NCBI RefSeq assembly: GCF_007993035.1 | Contig: NZ_VOOS01000005.1 | Location: 1 to 64,000 of the forward strand | From: Vicingus serpentipes | GTDB lineage: Bacteria > Bacteroidota > Bacteroidia > Flavobacteriales_E > Vicingaceae | Direction: 5' to 3' | Length of the DNA stretch: 64,000 bases | Shown: positions 55,609 through 63,965 of the stretch, in pieces | How positions within the stretch are numbered: the first letter of the stretch is position 1 | Layout of the letters: every line of letters begins with the position of its first letter | Translations under genes and position numbers: made by a program | The notes under the pieces: model-generated | Database searches by the model: none | Told to the model about the DNA's origin: nothing | What the model saw: only the letters and a program-made list of their open reading frames with translations

Positions 55609-55941
55609 ATGGAAGAACATAATAAAGAATTGTCAAAAAAAGATGTTGAAGAGTTAGTTATTGAAACTCTAAAAACTATTTATGACCCTGAAATTCCTGT
55701 TGATATCTACGAAATGGGATTGATTTATGAAATTAAAATAGATGATGAATTTAATGTTCAAATTGATATGACATTAACATCTCCATCTTGTCCTGTAGCA
55801 GAAAGTTTACCTGAAGAAGTTCGACAAAAAGTAGATGATATGTGGAGCGTAAAATCTGCAAAAGTTGAATTAGTTTGGGAACCAACTTGGGGAAAAGAAA
55901 TGATGAGTGAAGAGGCGCTATTAGAATTAGGTATGATGTAA
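55609..55941 (+). CDS. DUF59/MIP18-family Fe-S assembly protein (SufT-like)
   Basis: The 110-residue protein is a DUF59 domain: VIETLKTIYDPEIPVDIYEM, then LTSPSCPVAE with the conserved C61, and VELVWEPTWGKEMMSEEA. Members (MIP18, PaaD, SufT) assist maturation of Fe-S proteins. Its place at the end of the suf operon fits a carrier or targeting role for clusters made by SufBCD. It is the last gene before a separately promoted small-protein gene. Confidence 0.92.
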   Translation: MEEHNKELSKKDVEELVIETLKTIYDPEIPVDIYEMGLIYEIKIDDEFNVQIDMTLTSPSCPVAESLPEEVRQKVDDMWSVKSAKVELVWEPTWGKEMMSEEALLELGMM

Positions 55942-55951
55942 ACTTTTTTAC

Positions 55952-55959
55952 TAATTTTG
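55952..55959 (+). promoter_or_regulatory. -7 element TAATTTTG before the PID-CTERM-like gene
   Basis: An exact TAnnTTTG match lies 29 bases before the TTG start, just after the suf operon. The -33 element is not evident. Confidence 0.4.
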
Positions 55960-55988
55960 AGCCTCATTGATTTTAACCTTTTGACTCT

Positions 55989-56231
55989 TTGAAAAAAACA
56001 TTATTATACCTTTCGTTTATCTTTTTAAGTTACCTTTCTTATGCAGCAGCAGGAGGTAATGGAAATGGCATGGGGGCTCCTGGAGGAGGAAATGGCATGG
56101 GTAATAATGGTATGGGACCAAACAGTGGAGTACCAATAGATGGTGGTATTGGTTTTTTAATTGCTGGAGGATTATTGTATGGAGCTAAAAAAACATACGA
56201 TTTAAGAAAAGATGAAAACCAAAAGCATTAG
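55989..56231 (+). CDS. Small secreted PID-CTERM-like Gly/Met/Asn-rich protein
   Basis: The 80-residue protein starts at a TTG, has a signal peptide (LKKTLLYLSFIFLSYLSYAA read as Met first), then a low-complexity Gly/Asn/Met region (GGNGNGMGAPGGG, NGMGNNGMGPNSG). It ends with VPIDGGIGFLIAGGLLYGAK followed by basic residues. This tripartite tail (PID motif, hydrophobic helix, basic end) is the PID-CTERM sorting-signal type of Bacteroidota, a presumed membrane-sorting tag. Its processing enzyme is not in the window. Function unknown. Confidence 0.75.
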   Translation: MKKTLLYLSFIFLSYLSYAAAGGNGNGMGAPGGGNGMGNNGMGPNSGVPIDGGIGFLIAGGLLYGAKKTYDLRKDENQKH

Positions 56232-56234
56232 GCG

Positions 56235-57755
56235 CTAATTAGTAGTTTGATTATTATTAATAGCCGAAATTCTCCAATCAAGTCCCGCTAAGCCATTTAA
56301 CATTTCAAAAGCTGGGTATTCATCTGTTAGTACTTGAGCTTTAGAAATATCTATTTTACTCATATCAAGAAACTCTTCATTTTTTTCAACTTTATTTAAT
56401 GACGAAATAAATAACAAGTTTCTGTTATTAACATCAATAGAAGTTGGCCAAACTTCTGTACTTAAATTTGCATCAATAAGCGTTTTATAAATTGACTGTA
56501 ATCCAACACCTTTCTTTCCTTCAATATAATTATAACTATTAATCAAAACGTGGCCATCTTTATTAAGAATCTTTTTAACCTCAACTAGGCTTTCTTTTGT
56601 TATAATATGACTTGGTGTTTCTTCACCTCTAAACGTATCAAATATAATTACATCATATTTATTTTTTGAAAGCTTTATAAAATGTCTAGCATCATCAACA
56701 GTTACATTAATTGTTTCCGGTAAATCAAAATAAGTTTTAGCAACATAATTTATTCTTTTATCTAATTCACAAACCTCAACATTATATCCATTTTCAAATA
56801 AACTTTTAGCAAGACTTCCTCCCCCTAAACCAAGCAAAAGCACACTCTTATTTTTTAAATTTAATGATGAGATATAATCTGTTAGCTTTGGAACGTAAGT
56901 AAAATATTTTTCTGAATTTTCATCTAGGGTGATGCTTCTATTTTCTTTAGTTTGAGAGATTCCATTTACATAAAGCCACCTAACTTTTTCTGAATTATTA
57001 CCGGCTTTATTGAAATTATTACTAGAATAATCATAAACAGAAATTTGCCCTAATATTCCTTCACTTTGATAAATTAAATCTACACCCTCTCTTGGTTGAT
57101 TAAAGTCAAAAATCAATTGATATAAAGAAATAATAATACCAATTACAAAAGGGAGTGTATCGCTATATCTTTTTCTTTTAATCAACATTATTAAAGGGAG
57201 TATTCCTAAGGTGGCTCCTGAAATAATTGCAGGCATTGTTAATCCATAAACTGGAATAACATAGAACCCAAAAGCCAAAGTAGATATAATACCCCCAAAA
57301 GTAGATATCGCGTATACAGTACCAGCAGAATTACCAGATTCATTAGTGTTTTTAGAAATTATTTTTATAATAATAGGTGAAACCATACCCATTAAAAAAA
57401 CAGGAGGAAATAAAACAATAAAAGTAGAGCAAAAAACAGCTGGAAGTAAAGAGTAAAACCCAATAATATTCAATGCTACTTTTGACGTAAAAGGCATCAA
57501 CATTGTAAATAAAGACCCTATTAATAATATCTTATATAAATTCAACTCTTGCTTTTCTCTGAGGGAAATTTTTCCACCAAAAAAGTATCCAAAAGCTAAT
57601 CCGCCAAGTGTAATAGCCATAACAGAAGACCAAACATATAATGAAGAACCAAAAAAAGGTGCTAGCATTTTAGCTCCTAAAAGCTCTGTCCCCATCACAA
57701 CAAGCCCTTCAATGAAAGAAAGCAACAGAAAAAATTTAACAGAATTATTACCCAT
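56235..57755 (-). CDS. Membrane-fused spermidine synthase-like protein
   Basis: I start at the ATG at 57755 (MGNNSVKFF), 27 bases inside the longest frame (GTG at 57782), because a TATCTTTA -7-like element lies between. The 506-residue product has about seven membrane helices in its first 210 residues, with FIEGLVVMGTELL typical of the transporter-like part. A spermidine synthase-type Rossmann domain follows (VLLLGLGGGSLAKSL, VEVCELDKRINYVAK, VTVDDARHFIK, DVIIFDTFRGEETP). This fused MFS/SpeE architecture is widespread; the reaction is not established and need not be spermidine synthesis. It converges on the PID-CTERM-like gene. Confidence 0.85.
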   Translation of the reverse strand: MGNNSVKFFLLLSFIEGLVVMGTELLGAKMLAPFFGSSLYVWSSVMAITLGGLAFGYFFGGKISLREKQELNLYKILLIGSLFTMLMPFTSKVALNIIGFYSLLPAVFCSTFIVLFPPVFLMGMVSPIIIKIISKNTNESGNSAGTVYAISTFGGIISTLAFGFYVIPVYGLTMPAIISGATLGILPLIMLIKRKRYSDTLPFVIGIIISLYQLIFDFNQPREGVDLIYQSEGILGQISVYDYSSNNFNKAGNNSEKVRWLYVNGISQTKENRSITLDENSEKYFTYVPKLTDYISSLNLKNKSVLLLGLGGGSLAKSLFENGYNVEVCELDKRINYVAKTYFDLPETINVTVDDARHFIKLSKNKYDVIIFDTFRGEETPSHIITKESLVEVKKILNKDGHVLINSYNYIEGKKGVGLQSIYKTLIDANLSTEVWPTSIDVNNRNLLFISSLNKVEKNEEFLDMSKIDISKAQVLTDEYPAFEMLNGLAGLDWRISAINNNQTTN

Positions 57756-57876
57756 ATCGATGTAAAGATAATAAAATGACACTCATTTTAATTGTCAAAA
57801 AACATGAATACACCAATAAAATTGATTGAAAAGACAATTTATTTACATCATATCCAAATATTAAGAAACAAATCAC

Positions 57877-57884
57877 TACATTTG
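57877..57884 (+). promoter_or_regulatory. -7 element TACATTTG before rpsP
   Basis: An exact TAnnTTTG match identical to that of the suf promoter lies 38 bases before the rpsP ATG. No convincing -33 element was found. Confidence 0.5.
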
Positions 57885-57922
57885 CAGGCTCAAAAAATAA
57901 TTAATTAATTAAATTTTAAAAA

Positions 57923-58501
57923 ATGCCTACAAAAATTAGATTACAAAGACATGGTAAAAAAAGATTTGCTTTTTACCACGTTGTAGTAGCTGACAGCCGT
58001 GCCCCACGAGATGGGAAATTTATTGAAAAATTAGGCACGTACAATCCAAACACTAACCCTGCAACAATCGATATCGATTTTGATAGATCTTTGCACTGGG
58101 TTAAAACAGGAGCTCAACCTACTGAAACATGTAAAGCCCTTTTATCTTATAAAGGAGTAATACATAAAAATCACCTTGATAAAGGTGTATTAAAAGGAGC
58201 TTTAACTCAAGAACAAGCTGACAAAAAATTTGCTGCTTGGCTAGAAGAAAAAGCTAGTAAAATTGATGGTAAAAAAGATAGCTTAGCTAAAGCTGCTGAT
58301 GCAGATGCTAAAGCTAGATTTGCTGCTGAACAAGAAGCTAATGCAAAAAAAGCTGCTGAAGTTGCTGCTAAAATGGCACCTCCAGTAGAAGAAGTAGTTG
58401 AAGAAGCTGCCCCAGAAGTAGAAGCTGTTGCTGAAGCTACTCCAGAAGTTGCTGCTGAAGAAGCACCTGCTGCTGAAGAAGAGAAAAAAGACGCTGAATA
58501 A
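57923..58501 (+). CDS. rpsP: 30S ribosomal protein S16 with long Ala/Glu tail
   Basis: The first 80 residues are canonical S16 (MPTKIRLQRHGKKRFAFYHV, VADSRAPRDGKFIEKLGTYN, SYKGVIHKNH). From about residue 100 to 192 the protein adds a Lys/Ala then Ala/Glu/Val/Pro-rich tail (for example AEEAPAAEEEKKDAE), giving about twice the usual length. As I recall, this extension is typical of Bacteroidota S16. It is part of the 30S subunit and precedes rimM by 6 bases, the conserved rpsP-rimM order. Confidence 0.96.
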   Translation: MPTKIRLQRHGKKRFAFYHVVVADSRAPRDGKFIEKLGTYNPNTNPATIDIDFDRSLHWVKTGAQPTETCKALLSYKGVIHKNHLDKGVLKGALTQEQADKKFAAWLEEKASKIDGKKDSLAKAADADAKARFAAEQEANAKKAAEVAAKMAPPVEEVVEEAAPEVEAVAEATPEVAAEEAPAAEEEKKDAE

Positions 58502-58507
58502 TTAACT

Positions 58508-59047
58508 ATGAATATTGAAGAGTGCTTTTATTTAGGTTACACTTCTAAACTTCATGGTAAACAGGGAGAACTCATCGCTAAATTAGATGTAGATAATCCC
58601 GAAAAATACAAAAAATTGGAATCAGTCCTTATCCGAGTTCATAAACAGGATAATGTGCTGATTCCTTTTTTTATTACCAATACTCAAGTACTGAATAACG
58701 GAACTATTAAATTAAAAATAGATGATGTTGATTCGGTTGATTCAGCCAAAGAGCTTATTGGAAAAGAGTTATACCTTCCTTTAACACAATTACCAAAATT
58801 AACTGGCAATAAGTTTTATTACCACGAAGTTGTTGGCTATAAAGTTGTTGATGAAATTAAAGGTGAGTTGGGAATTATTAAAGAAGTTTTAGACTACCCT
58901 ACTCAAGCTATTATTGAAATAACTCATCCCAGCAAAAAAGAAATTTTGATACCAATTACTGACCAAGTAATTAAGAATGTAAACAGAGAAGAGCAACTTA
59001 TTGAAGTTTTAGCTCCTGAAGGATTAATTGACTTATATTTAGATTAA
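58508..59047 (+). CDS. rimM: Ribosome maturation factor RimM
   Basis: The 179-residue protein has the N-terminal RimM domain (YLGYTSKLHGKQGELIAKLD, DSAKELIGKELYLPL) and the C-terminal PRC-barrel-like part (KFYYHEVVGYKVVDE, ILIPITDQVIKNVN). It assists 16S rRNA processing and 30S assembly by binding S19. It follows rpsP and converges on the truncated haemoglobin gene with a 4-base overlap of the 3' ends. Confidence 0.95.
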   Translation: MNIEECFYLGYTSKLHGKQGELIAKLDVDNPEKYKKLESVLIRVHKQDNVLIPFFITNTQVLNNGTIKLKIDDVDSVDSAKELIGKELYLPLTQLPKLTGNKFYYHEVVGYKVVDEIKGELGIIKEVLDYPTQAIIEITHPSKKEILIPITDQVIKNVNREEQLIEVLAPEGLIDLYLD

Positions 59048-59418
59048 TTCATTTTACCCAACTTAAACTGCATTACTCCTGCAATTGAATTTGCACTATT
59101 CAACATTCTTTGCGCTTTTTCTCCTTTATAATGCTCTTTTACAGTTTCAACAAGCAATTCCAACCACCGATTAAAATGAGCCTTCTGAAGCTCCTCTTTA
59201 GCATTTAGTTTAAAATGGATATCCATTACATTCTTTTTATACCCATTCGCGTTTAACAACATGTTCTCCCAAAAATTGGTTAACGATGGTAAATGCTTTT
59301 GTAAATCCAAATGAGCAACATCAGTAAAAATGTAGCCAATCAAATCATCTTTTAGCATTTTAGAATAAAATTCATTCATTAAAAATGCAATATCTTCTTT
59401 GGTTTCGATGTCTCTCAT
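59044..59418 (-). CDS. Group III truncated haemoglobin
   Basis: The 124-residue globin has the group III features: DIETKEDIAFLMNEFYSKML helix with Tyr18 in the B10 region, HLPSLTNFWENMLL, and proximal H81 in AHFNRWLELLVE. The Gly-Gly turns of groups I and II are absent. Group III globins bind oxygen or nitric oxide; roles in respiration at low oxygen or NO defence are known for some. Its start overlaps the upstream TPR-like protein gene by 4 bases; it is last in a four-gene operon. Confidence 0.88.
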   Translation of the reverse strand: MRDIETKEDIAFLMNEFYSKMLKDDLIGYIFTDVAHLDLQKHLPSLTNFWENMLLNANGYKKNVMDIHFKLNAKEELQKAHFNRWLELLVETVKEHYKGEKAQRMLNSANSIAGVMQFKLGKMN

Positions 59419-60392
59419 TTAAACTTAATTTCTTGTAACGACATAGGTAACTCTTTTGCAAGCGACCAAAATTCTATTTCTATTGGGCACAACCCGATTG
59501 ATTTACGCCTTATATTTAACTCTTTTGGCTTTACAATTTCATTAAAACTTACTTGATAATCCTTATAAGTATAAATTGGGTGTAAATACAATAGAGGGTT
59601 TTTAGTTATTCCATTATAACTATCTTCTAGTCTTCCATAAATAAAAGGTTTTAAATTTCCCAACTCAATTTCTTTAATTATCAAAGGTTTTATCTTTTCC
59701 CATTGTGAATCTAAGTCATTAAACCCTTTAATAAAATTAGACTCTAACATACGAATTGCATCAAAAGCAGCTCCTCCAACCTTTCTATAAGTTGGAAAAC
59801 CTTTTTCAAAAAATAAATCCGTTAGATTTTCAAAGTTTACTGAATCTTGCTTTTCTACCGCAGCAATCTCAACTGAATCTTTTAATTCATAAACAATATC
59901 ACCATCAATAGTTTCAACTCTTTTATATCTTGTATTATTTGATAAGGAATTAATTTCCATTATTTCTTTATAATACACCGAATCAATTTGTAATTCAGCA
60001 ACCCAACTTAAATACTCTTGATGCCATTTGTCGTAATTCAATTCAAAAACAATGTTTAAATGACTATTTCTAAACTTATCTAAGTCGTACATTTTTTCTA
60101 CATCTACTTTTGTAGTTCCTCGTTTTACTGCTTTTTTAAGGTAAAATAAAGATTTATCGAACTCATTATTTAAAGAATAAACTCTGGCAAAAAAATAATA
60201 GACTTGTCCATTCACATATCTGTTATCTTTTAACGAATCGACATATTGCGTGGCTTCTTGATACAAACCTCTATTGTAATAACCATGCATCATTTTATAA
60301 TTTACATCAAATTGATAATGCTGTTCTGCAAACGATTGTGCATTAGCAACTAATGATAATATAAGTATGAATAATGTAAATACTAGTTTCAC
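59415..60392 (-). CDS. Exported protein with TPR-like helices, function unknown
   Basis: The 325-residue protein has a signal peptide (MKLVFTLFILILSLVANAQ) and an N-terminal helical repeat region (YNRGLYQEATQYVDSLKDN, YFFARVYSLNNEFDKSLFYL) resembling TPRs. The remaining part (about 150-325, with LYLHPIYTYKDYQVSFN) is unrecognised. It overlaps the globin gene and the DUF6265 gene by 4 bases each, so it is translationally coupled to both. Confidence 0.75.
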   Translation of the reverse strand: MKLVFTLFILILSLVANAQSFAEQHYQFDVNYKMMHGYYNRGLYQEATQYVDSLKDNRYVNGQVYYFFARVYSLNNEFDKSLFYLKKAVKRGTTKVDVEKMYDLDKFRNSHLNIVFELNYDKWHQEYLSWVAELQIDSVYYKEIMEINSLSNNTRYKRVETIDGDIVYELKDSVEIAAVEKQDSVNFENLTDLFFEKGFPTYRKVGGAAFDAIRMLESNFIKGFNDLDSQWEKIKPLIIKEIELGNLKPFIYGRLEDSYNGITKNPLLYLHPIYTYKDYQVSFNEIVKPKELNIRRKSIGLCPIEIEFWSLAKELPMSLQEIKFK

Positions 60393-60865
60393 TTCGTTTT
60401 TATAAAATAAAAATCAATTTTCTTGTCCCCGCCCTCTATCCAAACATTAATATTACCACCATCTTTGTAGTAACAAATTCTATTTGGAAAATCATGCTCC
60501 TTGTTCTCAAAAATTAATTGCTCTGGGTGTTCCGATTTTAATTCAAATAAAACAGGCTCTCCTCCATTTTGGTCAAATACTAACGGAATATAATAGATAA
60601 TATTTTCTTTTTGAATAACTTGAATGGTTTCGGTTAGCACTGTGTCGTATTGGGTAATATTATACGATTTTCCAATAAAGAGCGTATCATTTTCTTGCTC
60701 CCAAGTTTCAAGAATTAACTGATTACCTGAAACCATTTCTCTGCTTCCCAACAACCAGTTTAATTGATTAAGAGTTATCGTTTCTTTTGGAGTACAGCTA
60801 GTTAAAAAGATTAAAACAACTATAAATAGTTTAATGCTCTTCTGTGCCAATGTGCCCATTTTCAT
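60389..60865 (-). CDS. DUF6265 lipoprotein
   Basis: The 158-residue protein has a lipoprotein signal (SIKLFIVVLIFLTSC, C24) and a DUF6265-type beta domain (LNWLLGSREMVSG, LETWEQENDTLFIGKSYNI, FENKEHDFPNRICYYK). It is probably lipidated and periplasmic, with no known activity. The start overlaps the DUF1801 gene by 35 bases (29 if the second Met is used). Part of the operon ending in the globin gene. Confidence 0.82.
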   Translation of the reverse strand: MKMGTLAQKSIKLFIVVLIFLTSCTPKETITLNQLNWLLGSREMVSGNQLILETWEQENDTLFIGKSYNITQYDTVLTETIQVIQKENIIYYIPLVFDQNGGEPVLFELKSEHPEQLIFENKEHDFPNRICYYKDGGNINVWIEGGDKKIDFYFIKTK

Positions 60866-61256
60866 AACCCTCTTTTATCATTTCTTTTAACACTTCTTTA
60901 TCAATATCGGCCAATTTATTGATGTATAAACAACCCTTCCCAGTTTTATGTTTCCCAAGCCTACCTAGCATTTCATCGGCCTTAGAAACATCACAACCCA
61001 TTAAGTACAATGAAATTTTTGCTTTACGAGGCGAAAAGCCCACTTTAAACCAATCTCCTTCTCTACCACTTGCATATTTGTAACGTACATCACCAAAACC
61101 AATTATAGAAGCACCCCACATACGAGGCTCTTCTTTAGTTATGGTTTTCATCATTTCTAAAATTTGAAATCCATCTTTTCGTTTCCCTTCGTGGTCCACC
61201 GAATTAATAAAATCTTCAACACTTTGATTTGTTTTTTGAGTTTTATTCTCTGCCAT
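60831..61256 (-). CDS. DUF1801 (YdhG-like) protein
   Basis: The 141-residue cytosolic protein matches DUF1801: SVEDFINSVDHEGKRKDGFQ, MWGASIIGFGDVRYKYASG and KISLYLMGCD, with KTGKGCLYINKLADID near the end. The family adopts a small alpha/beta fold without known function. It is the first gene of the four-gene minus-strand operon (DUF1801, DUF6265, TPR-like, globin). Confidence 0.87.
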   Translation of the reverse strand: MAENKTQKTNQSVEDFINSVDHEGKRKDGFQILEMMKTITKEEPRMWGASIIGFGDVRYKYASGREGDWFKVGFSPRKAKISLYLMGCDVSKADEMLGRLGKHKTGKGCLYINKLADIDKEVLKEMIKEGYENGHIGTEEH

Positions 61257-61301
61257 GATTTAAATTATTGAGTCTTATCAAATTTAGTAATAATCCCAAA
61301 C

Positions 61302-61332
61302 AAAAAAAGCTCCCCAAATGGGAGCTTTTTTT
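61302..61332. terminator. Bidirectional terminator after the thiamine receptor gene
   Basis: AGCTCCC and GGGAGCT form the stem around CAAAT, flanked by seven A and seven T. It ends the minus-strand TonB receptor transcript before the DUF1801 gene. Confidence 0.9.
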
Positions 61333-61346
61333 AACTATAAATTATT

Positions 61347-63788
61347 TTAAAATTTAACCGTTATACCTGCTAAAAAATTAGAGCCTGCTTGAGGGTAAAA
61401 AAAGTTTTCAGTAATAGTCTCCCCATAAATATAACTGTAGGTGTACCCATTACTACTATATAAATTGTTTAATATGTTGTTTGCTAATATGCTAAACGAA
61501 ACCTCTTTTAATTTTTTAGGGAATAAAGTATAAGACAAACCAGCATCTAATGTATAATAAGCGTCTATTTGTCTTTTGCTGTTTGATGTATTATCTAAAA
61601 ATTGTTCTCCAACATACTTCCCTTGAAGCATTAAGCTTAATGATTTTAAAGGATTATAAACCATCGAAGCTGCACTAATAACATTTGGAGAAAAAGCAAT
61701 ATCAGTGTTGTTATATTTATTTTCAATCACATCATAACCATTTGTATAATCGTAAAGAACTTCTGTAAAATCAGCAATTTTATTTTGTGAAATAGTTGTA
61801 TTTAAATTTACTGATACTCGTTTACTTAATAACACGCTTGTATTCAACTCAAAACCTGCACGATAACTTTTGTCAACGTTTGCTCGAATTGATGACCCAA
61901 CATCATTTAGTTCTCCAGTCAATATCAACTGATTAGTATAATCCATATAATAGAAATTTCCTTGAATCAATACTTTTTTCAATTTCACATCAACTCCTAA
62001 TTCATAATCAATCATCATTTCATGTTTTGGTTGTTTATTGGCAGGATTGTCAATAAAATCATTACGCACTGGCTCATGATTACCAACACTTACAGAAGCA
62101 TAAGTTCTAACCTTATCACTCAATTGATAACTCAACCCACCTTTAGGATTAAAGAAAATAAAAGTAGTATCGATTGCTAAAACATTTTGATTGTTGTCAA
62201 TTCCTTTTGTTGAATACTCAACTCTTCTTACCTGCATATCAGCAAAAACAGTCAGTTTTTCACCAACTAAATAATCTGCTTTTAAAAAAGAATTAAAATC
62301 TTTTTTCTCACCTGTATTATCATAATAACGATCTCTGATGTTTGATCCATTAGCGTATTCCATCCAAACTAACTCTCCAAAGTGACCACCTTCATAAACG
62401 TTATTTCCTCCACCCAAGGTTATTGCCAATTTAGTTGAAGTATATTTTAAATTATAAGTAGCTCCATAAAAATCGTTATCCAACCACCTTCTTCTAATTA
62501 GATTAGTAGAAGTAATAATATCGCTCCCAATTACTAAATCAGGTAAATTATAATCAGCAAAATCATCTCCCTGCCTGAATTGCTCATAATATCCTCTCCC
62601 ATAAGTATAATGCAATGCTGCATTAGCTGAAAATTTAGCATTAAACTGATGGGAGAAATGTAATTGAAAATGATCTTGAGCATAGTTATCTATTTCATTT
62701 TCATATTCATAATAATTATATGTTCTTCCAGCATTTAATAAATTGTGTGTTTGTGAAGAGTCTAATCCATTATTTAATGCATGAGCTTCCATGTCCTCTT
62801 TATTGCCAGTTATTCTGCTTTCTGGTGTTCCCCACCATGATTGGTAAGTTTTTTCTTTTCCTGCAAAATAGATTGCTTTTATAGCTGTCTTTTTACCATA
62901 ATAACCTCCTGAAAAATAATAACTCTTTAAATCAGAAGTTGCTCTATCAATATAACCATCAGACTTTATGTAAGATGCTCTCCCATCAAAAGCCCAATGT
63001 CCATTAATTAATCCTGTACCTACTTTAGCTGTATACTTTTGGGTATTAAATGAGCCATAAGAAGTTGACAACTCACTATAAGCTTTCTCTTTTAATGTTG
63101 TTGTTTGCAAGTTTACAGAACCTCCAAAAGCACCAGCTCCATTTGTAGAAGAACCAACTCCTCTTTGTATTTGAATATTTTCAGTAGAAGAAGCTAAATC
63201 TGGCATGTTCACCCAATAAACTCCTTGTGATTCTGCATCATTTACTGGAATTCCATTTATCGTTACATTAATTCGAGTGGCATCTGAGCCTCTTAATCTA
63301 AAACCAGTATAACCAACTCCTGCTCCAGCATCACTTGTAGAAACCATTGATACAGAATTTTGAAGTAAGAATGGAATATCTTGCCCTAAATTATTTTTCT
63401 CCAACTCTTTTCCGGAGATGTTAGTATGAGCAATAGGTGAATTTTCACCAACTCTTGTTGCCGAAACAACTACTTGATCTAAATTTTGAGATGAATTTTT
63501 TAAATCAAAATTTACCTCTACATCTTTGTTTAATCCTTTAATCACAAAAGTTTGAGTAGAGTAGCCAACAAAACTAACTTCAAGCTTATAATCCCCTTCA
63601 GCGAGATTTTTTAACTCATAAAAACCATTGTTATCAGAAAAAATCCCTTTAAAGGTTTCTGAAATTCGAACTGTTGCACCAGGCACAGGATTCGACAACG
63701 AATCTTTAATTGTTCCTGAAATTGTGAACTGTGAAAAACAATTGACTGATAAGCCAGTTGCTAACGCCAAAAAAAATAACTTTTTCAT
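61347..63788 (-). CDS. TonB-dependent receptor under TPP riboswitch (thiamine or precursor uptake)
   Basis: The 813-residue protein has a signal peptide (MKKLFFLALATGLSVNCFSQ), a carboxypeptidase-regulatory-like domain (about 22-105) and a plug (VVVSATRVGENSPIAHTNIS, GFRLRGSDATRINVTINGIP, NIQIQRGVGSSTNGAGAFGG). The barrel ends in LAGITVKF, with a final aromatic residue. A TPP riboswitch lies in the leader, so expression should fall when thiamine diphosphate is abundant. This is the pattern of outer-membrane thiamine (or precursor) receptors known in Bacteroidota. Single-gene unit with its own terminator. Confidence 0.92.
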   Translation of the reverse strand: MKKLFFLALATGLSVNCFSQFTISGTIKDSLSNPVPGATVRISETFKGIFSDNNGFYELKNLAEGDYKLEVSFVGYSTQTFVIKGLNKDVEVNFDLKNSSQNLDQVVVSATRVGENSPIAHTNISGKELEKNNLGQDIPFLLQNSVSMVSTSDAGAGVGYTGFRLRGSDATRINVTINGIPVNDAESQGVYWVNMPDLASSTENIQIQRGVGSSTNGAGAFGGSVNLQTTTLKEKAYSELSTSYGSFNTQKYTAKVGTGLINGHWAFDGRASYIKSDGYIDRATSDLKSYYFSGGYYGKKTAIKAIYFAGKEKTYQSWWGTPESRITGNKEDMEAHALNNGLDSSQTHNLLNAGRTYNYYEYENEIDNYAQDHFQLHFSHQFNAKFSANAALHYTYGRGYYEQFRQGDDFADYNLPDLVIGSDIITSTNLIRRRWLDNDFYGATYNLKYTSTKLAITLGGGNNVYEGGHFGELVWMEYANGSNIRDRYYDNTGEKKDFNSFLKADYLVGEKLTVFADMQVRRVEYSTKGIDNNQNVLAIDTTFIFFNPKGGLSYQLSDKVRTYASVSVGNHEPVRNDFIDNPANKQPKHEMMIDYELGVDVKLKKVLIQGNFYYMDYTNQLILTGELNDVGSSIRANVDKSYRAGFELNTSVLLSKRVSVNLNTTISQNKIADFTEVLYDYTNGYDVIENKYNNTDIAFSPNVISAASMVYNPLKSLSLMLQGKYVGEQFLDNTSNSKRQIDAYYTLDAGLSYTLFPKKLKEVSFSILANNILNNLYSSNGYTYSYIYGETITENFFYPQAGSNFLAGITVKF

Positions 63789-63856
63789 TATTTAAATAAT
63801 TTTTGACGAACGATGTGGGGTAACACATTCGTTATGTTAATAATATATTTTTAATT

Positions 63857-63950
63857 TACCTACGCCAGCATTATCTGGATCAGGTTTTTCTTTCTAATTA
63901 CATAGAAAGAATGGGTATAATCTCAGCCTGAAAAGTAAGGCACCCCATGA
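63857..63950 (-). promoter_or_regulatory. TPP (THI-box) riboswitch
   Basis: Read on the minus strand the leader contains the conserved aptamer elements in order: GGGGTGCC, GGCTGAGATTATACCC, a variable hairpin (TTCTTTCTATG...AGAAAGAA), then ACCTGATCCAGATAATGC and TGGCGTAGG. These are the thiamine diphosphate-binding core sequences. It ends about 70 bases before the TonB receptor ATG, the right place to control its translation or transcription. Confidence 0.97.
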
Positions 63951-63957
63951 GATGATG

Positions 63958-63965
63958 CAAAAGTA
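63958..63965 (-). promoter_or_regulatory. -7 element TACTTTTG before the TPP riboswitch
   Basis: On the minus strand an exact TAnnTTTG match lies just upstream of the aptamer, so transcription would start near 63950 at its first conserved bases. The -33 element is not clear within the window. Confidence 0.55.
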
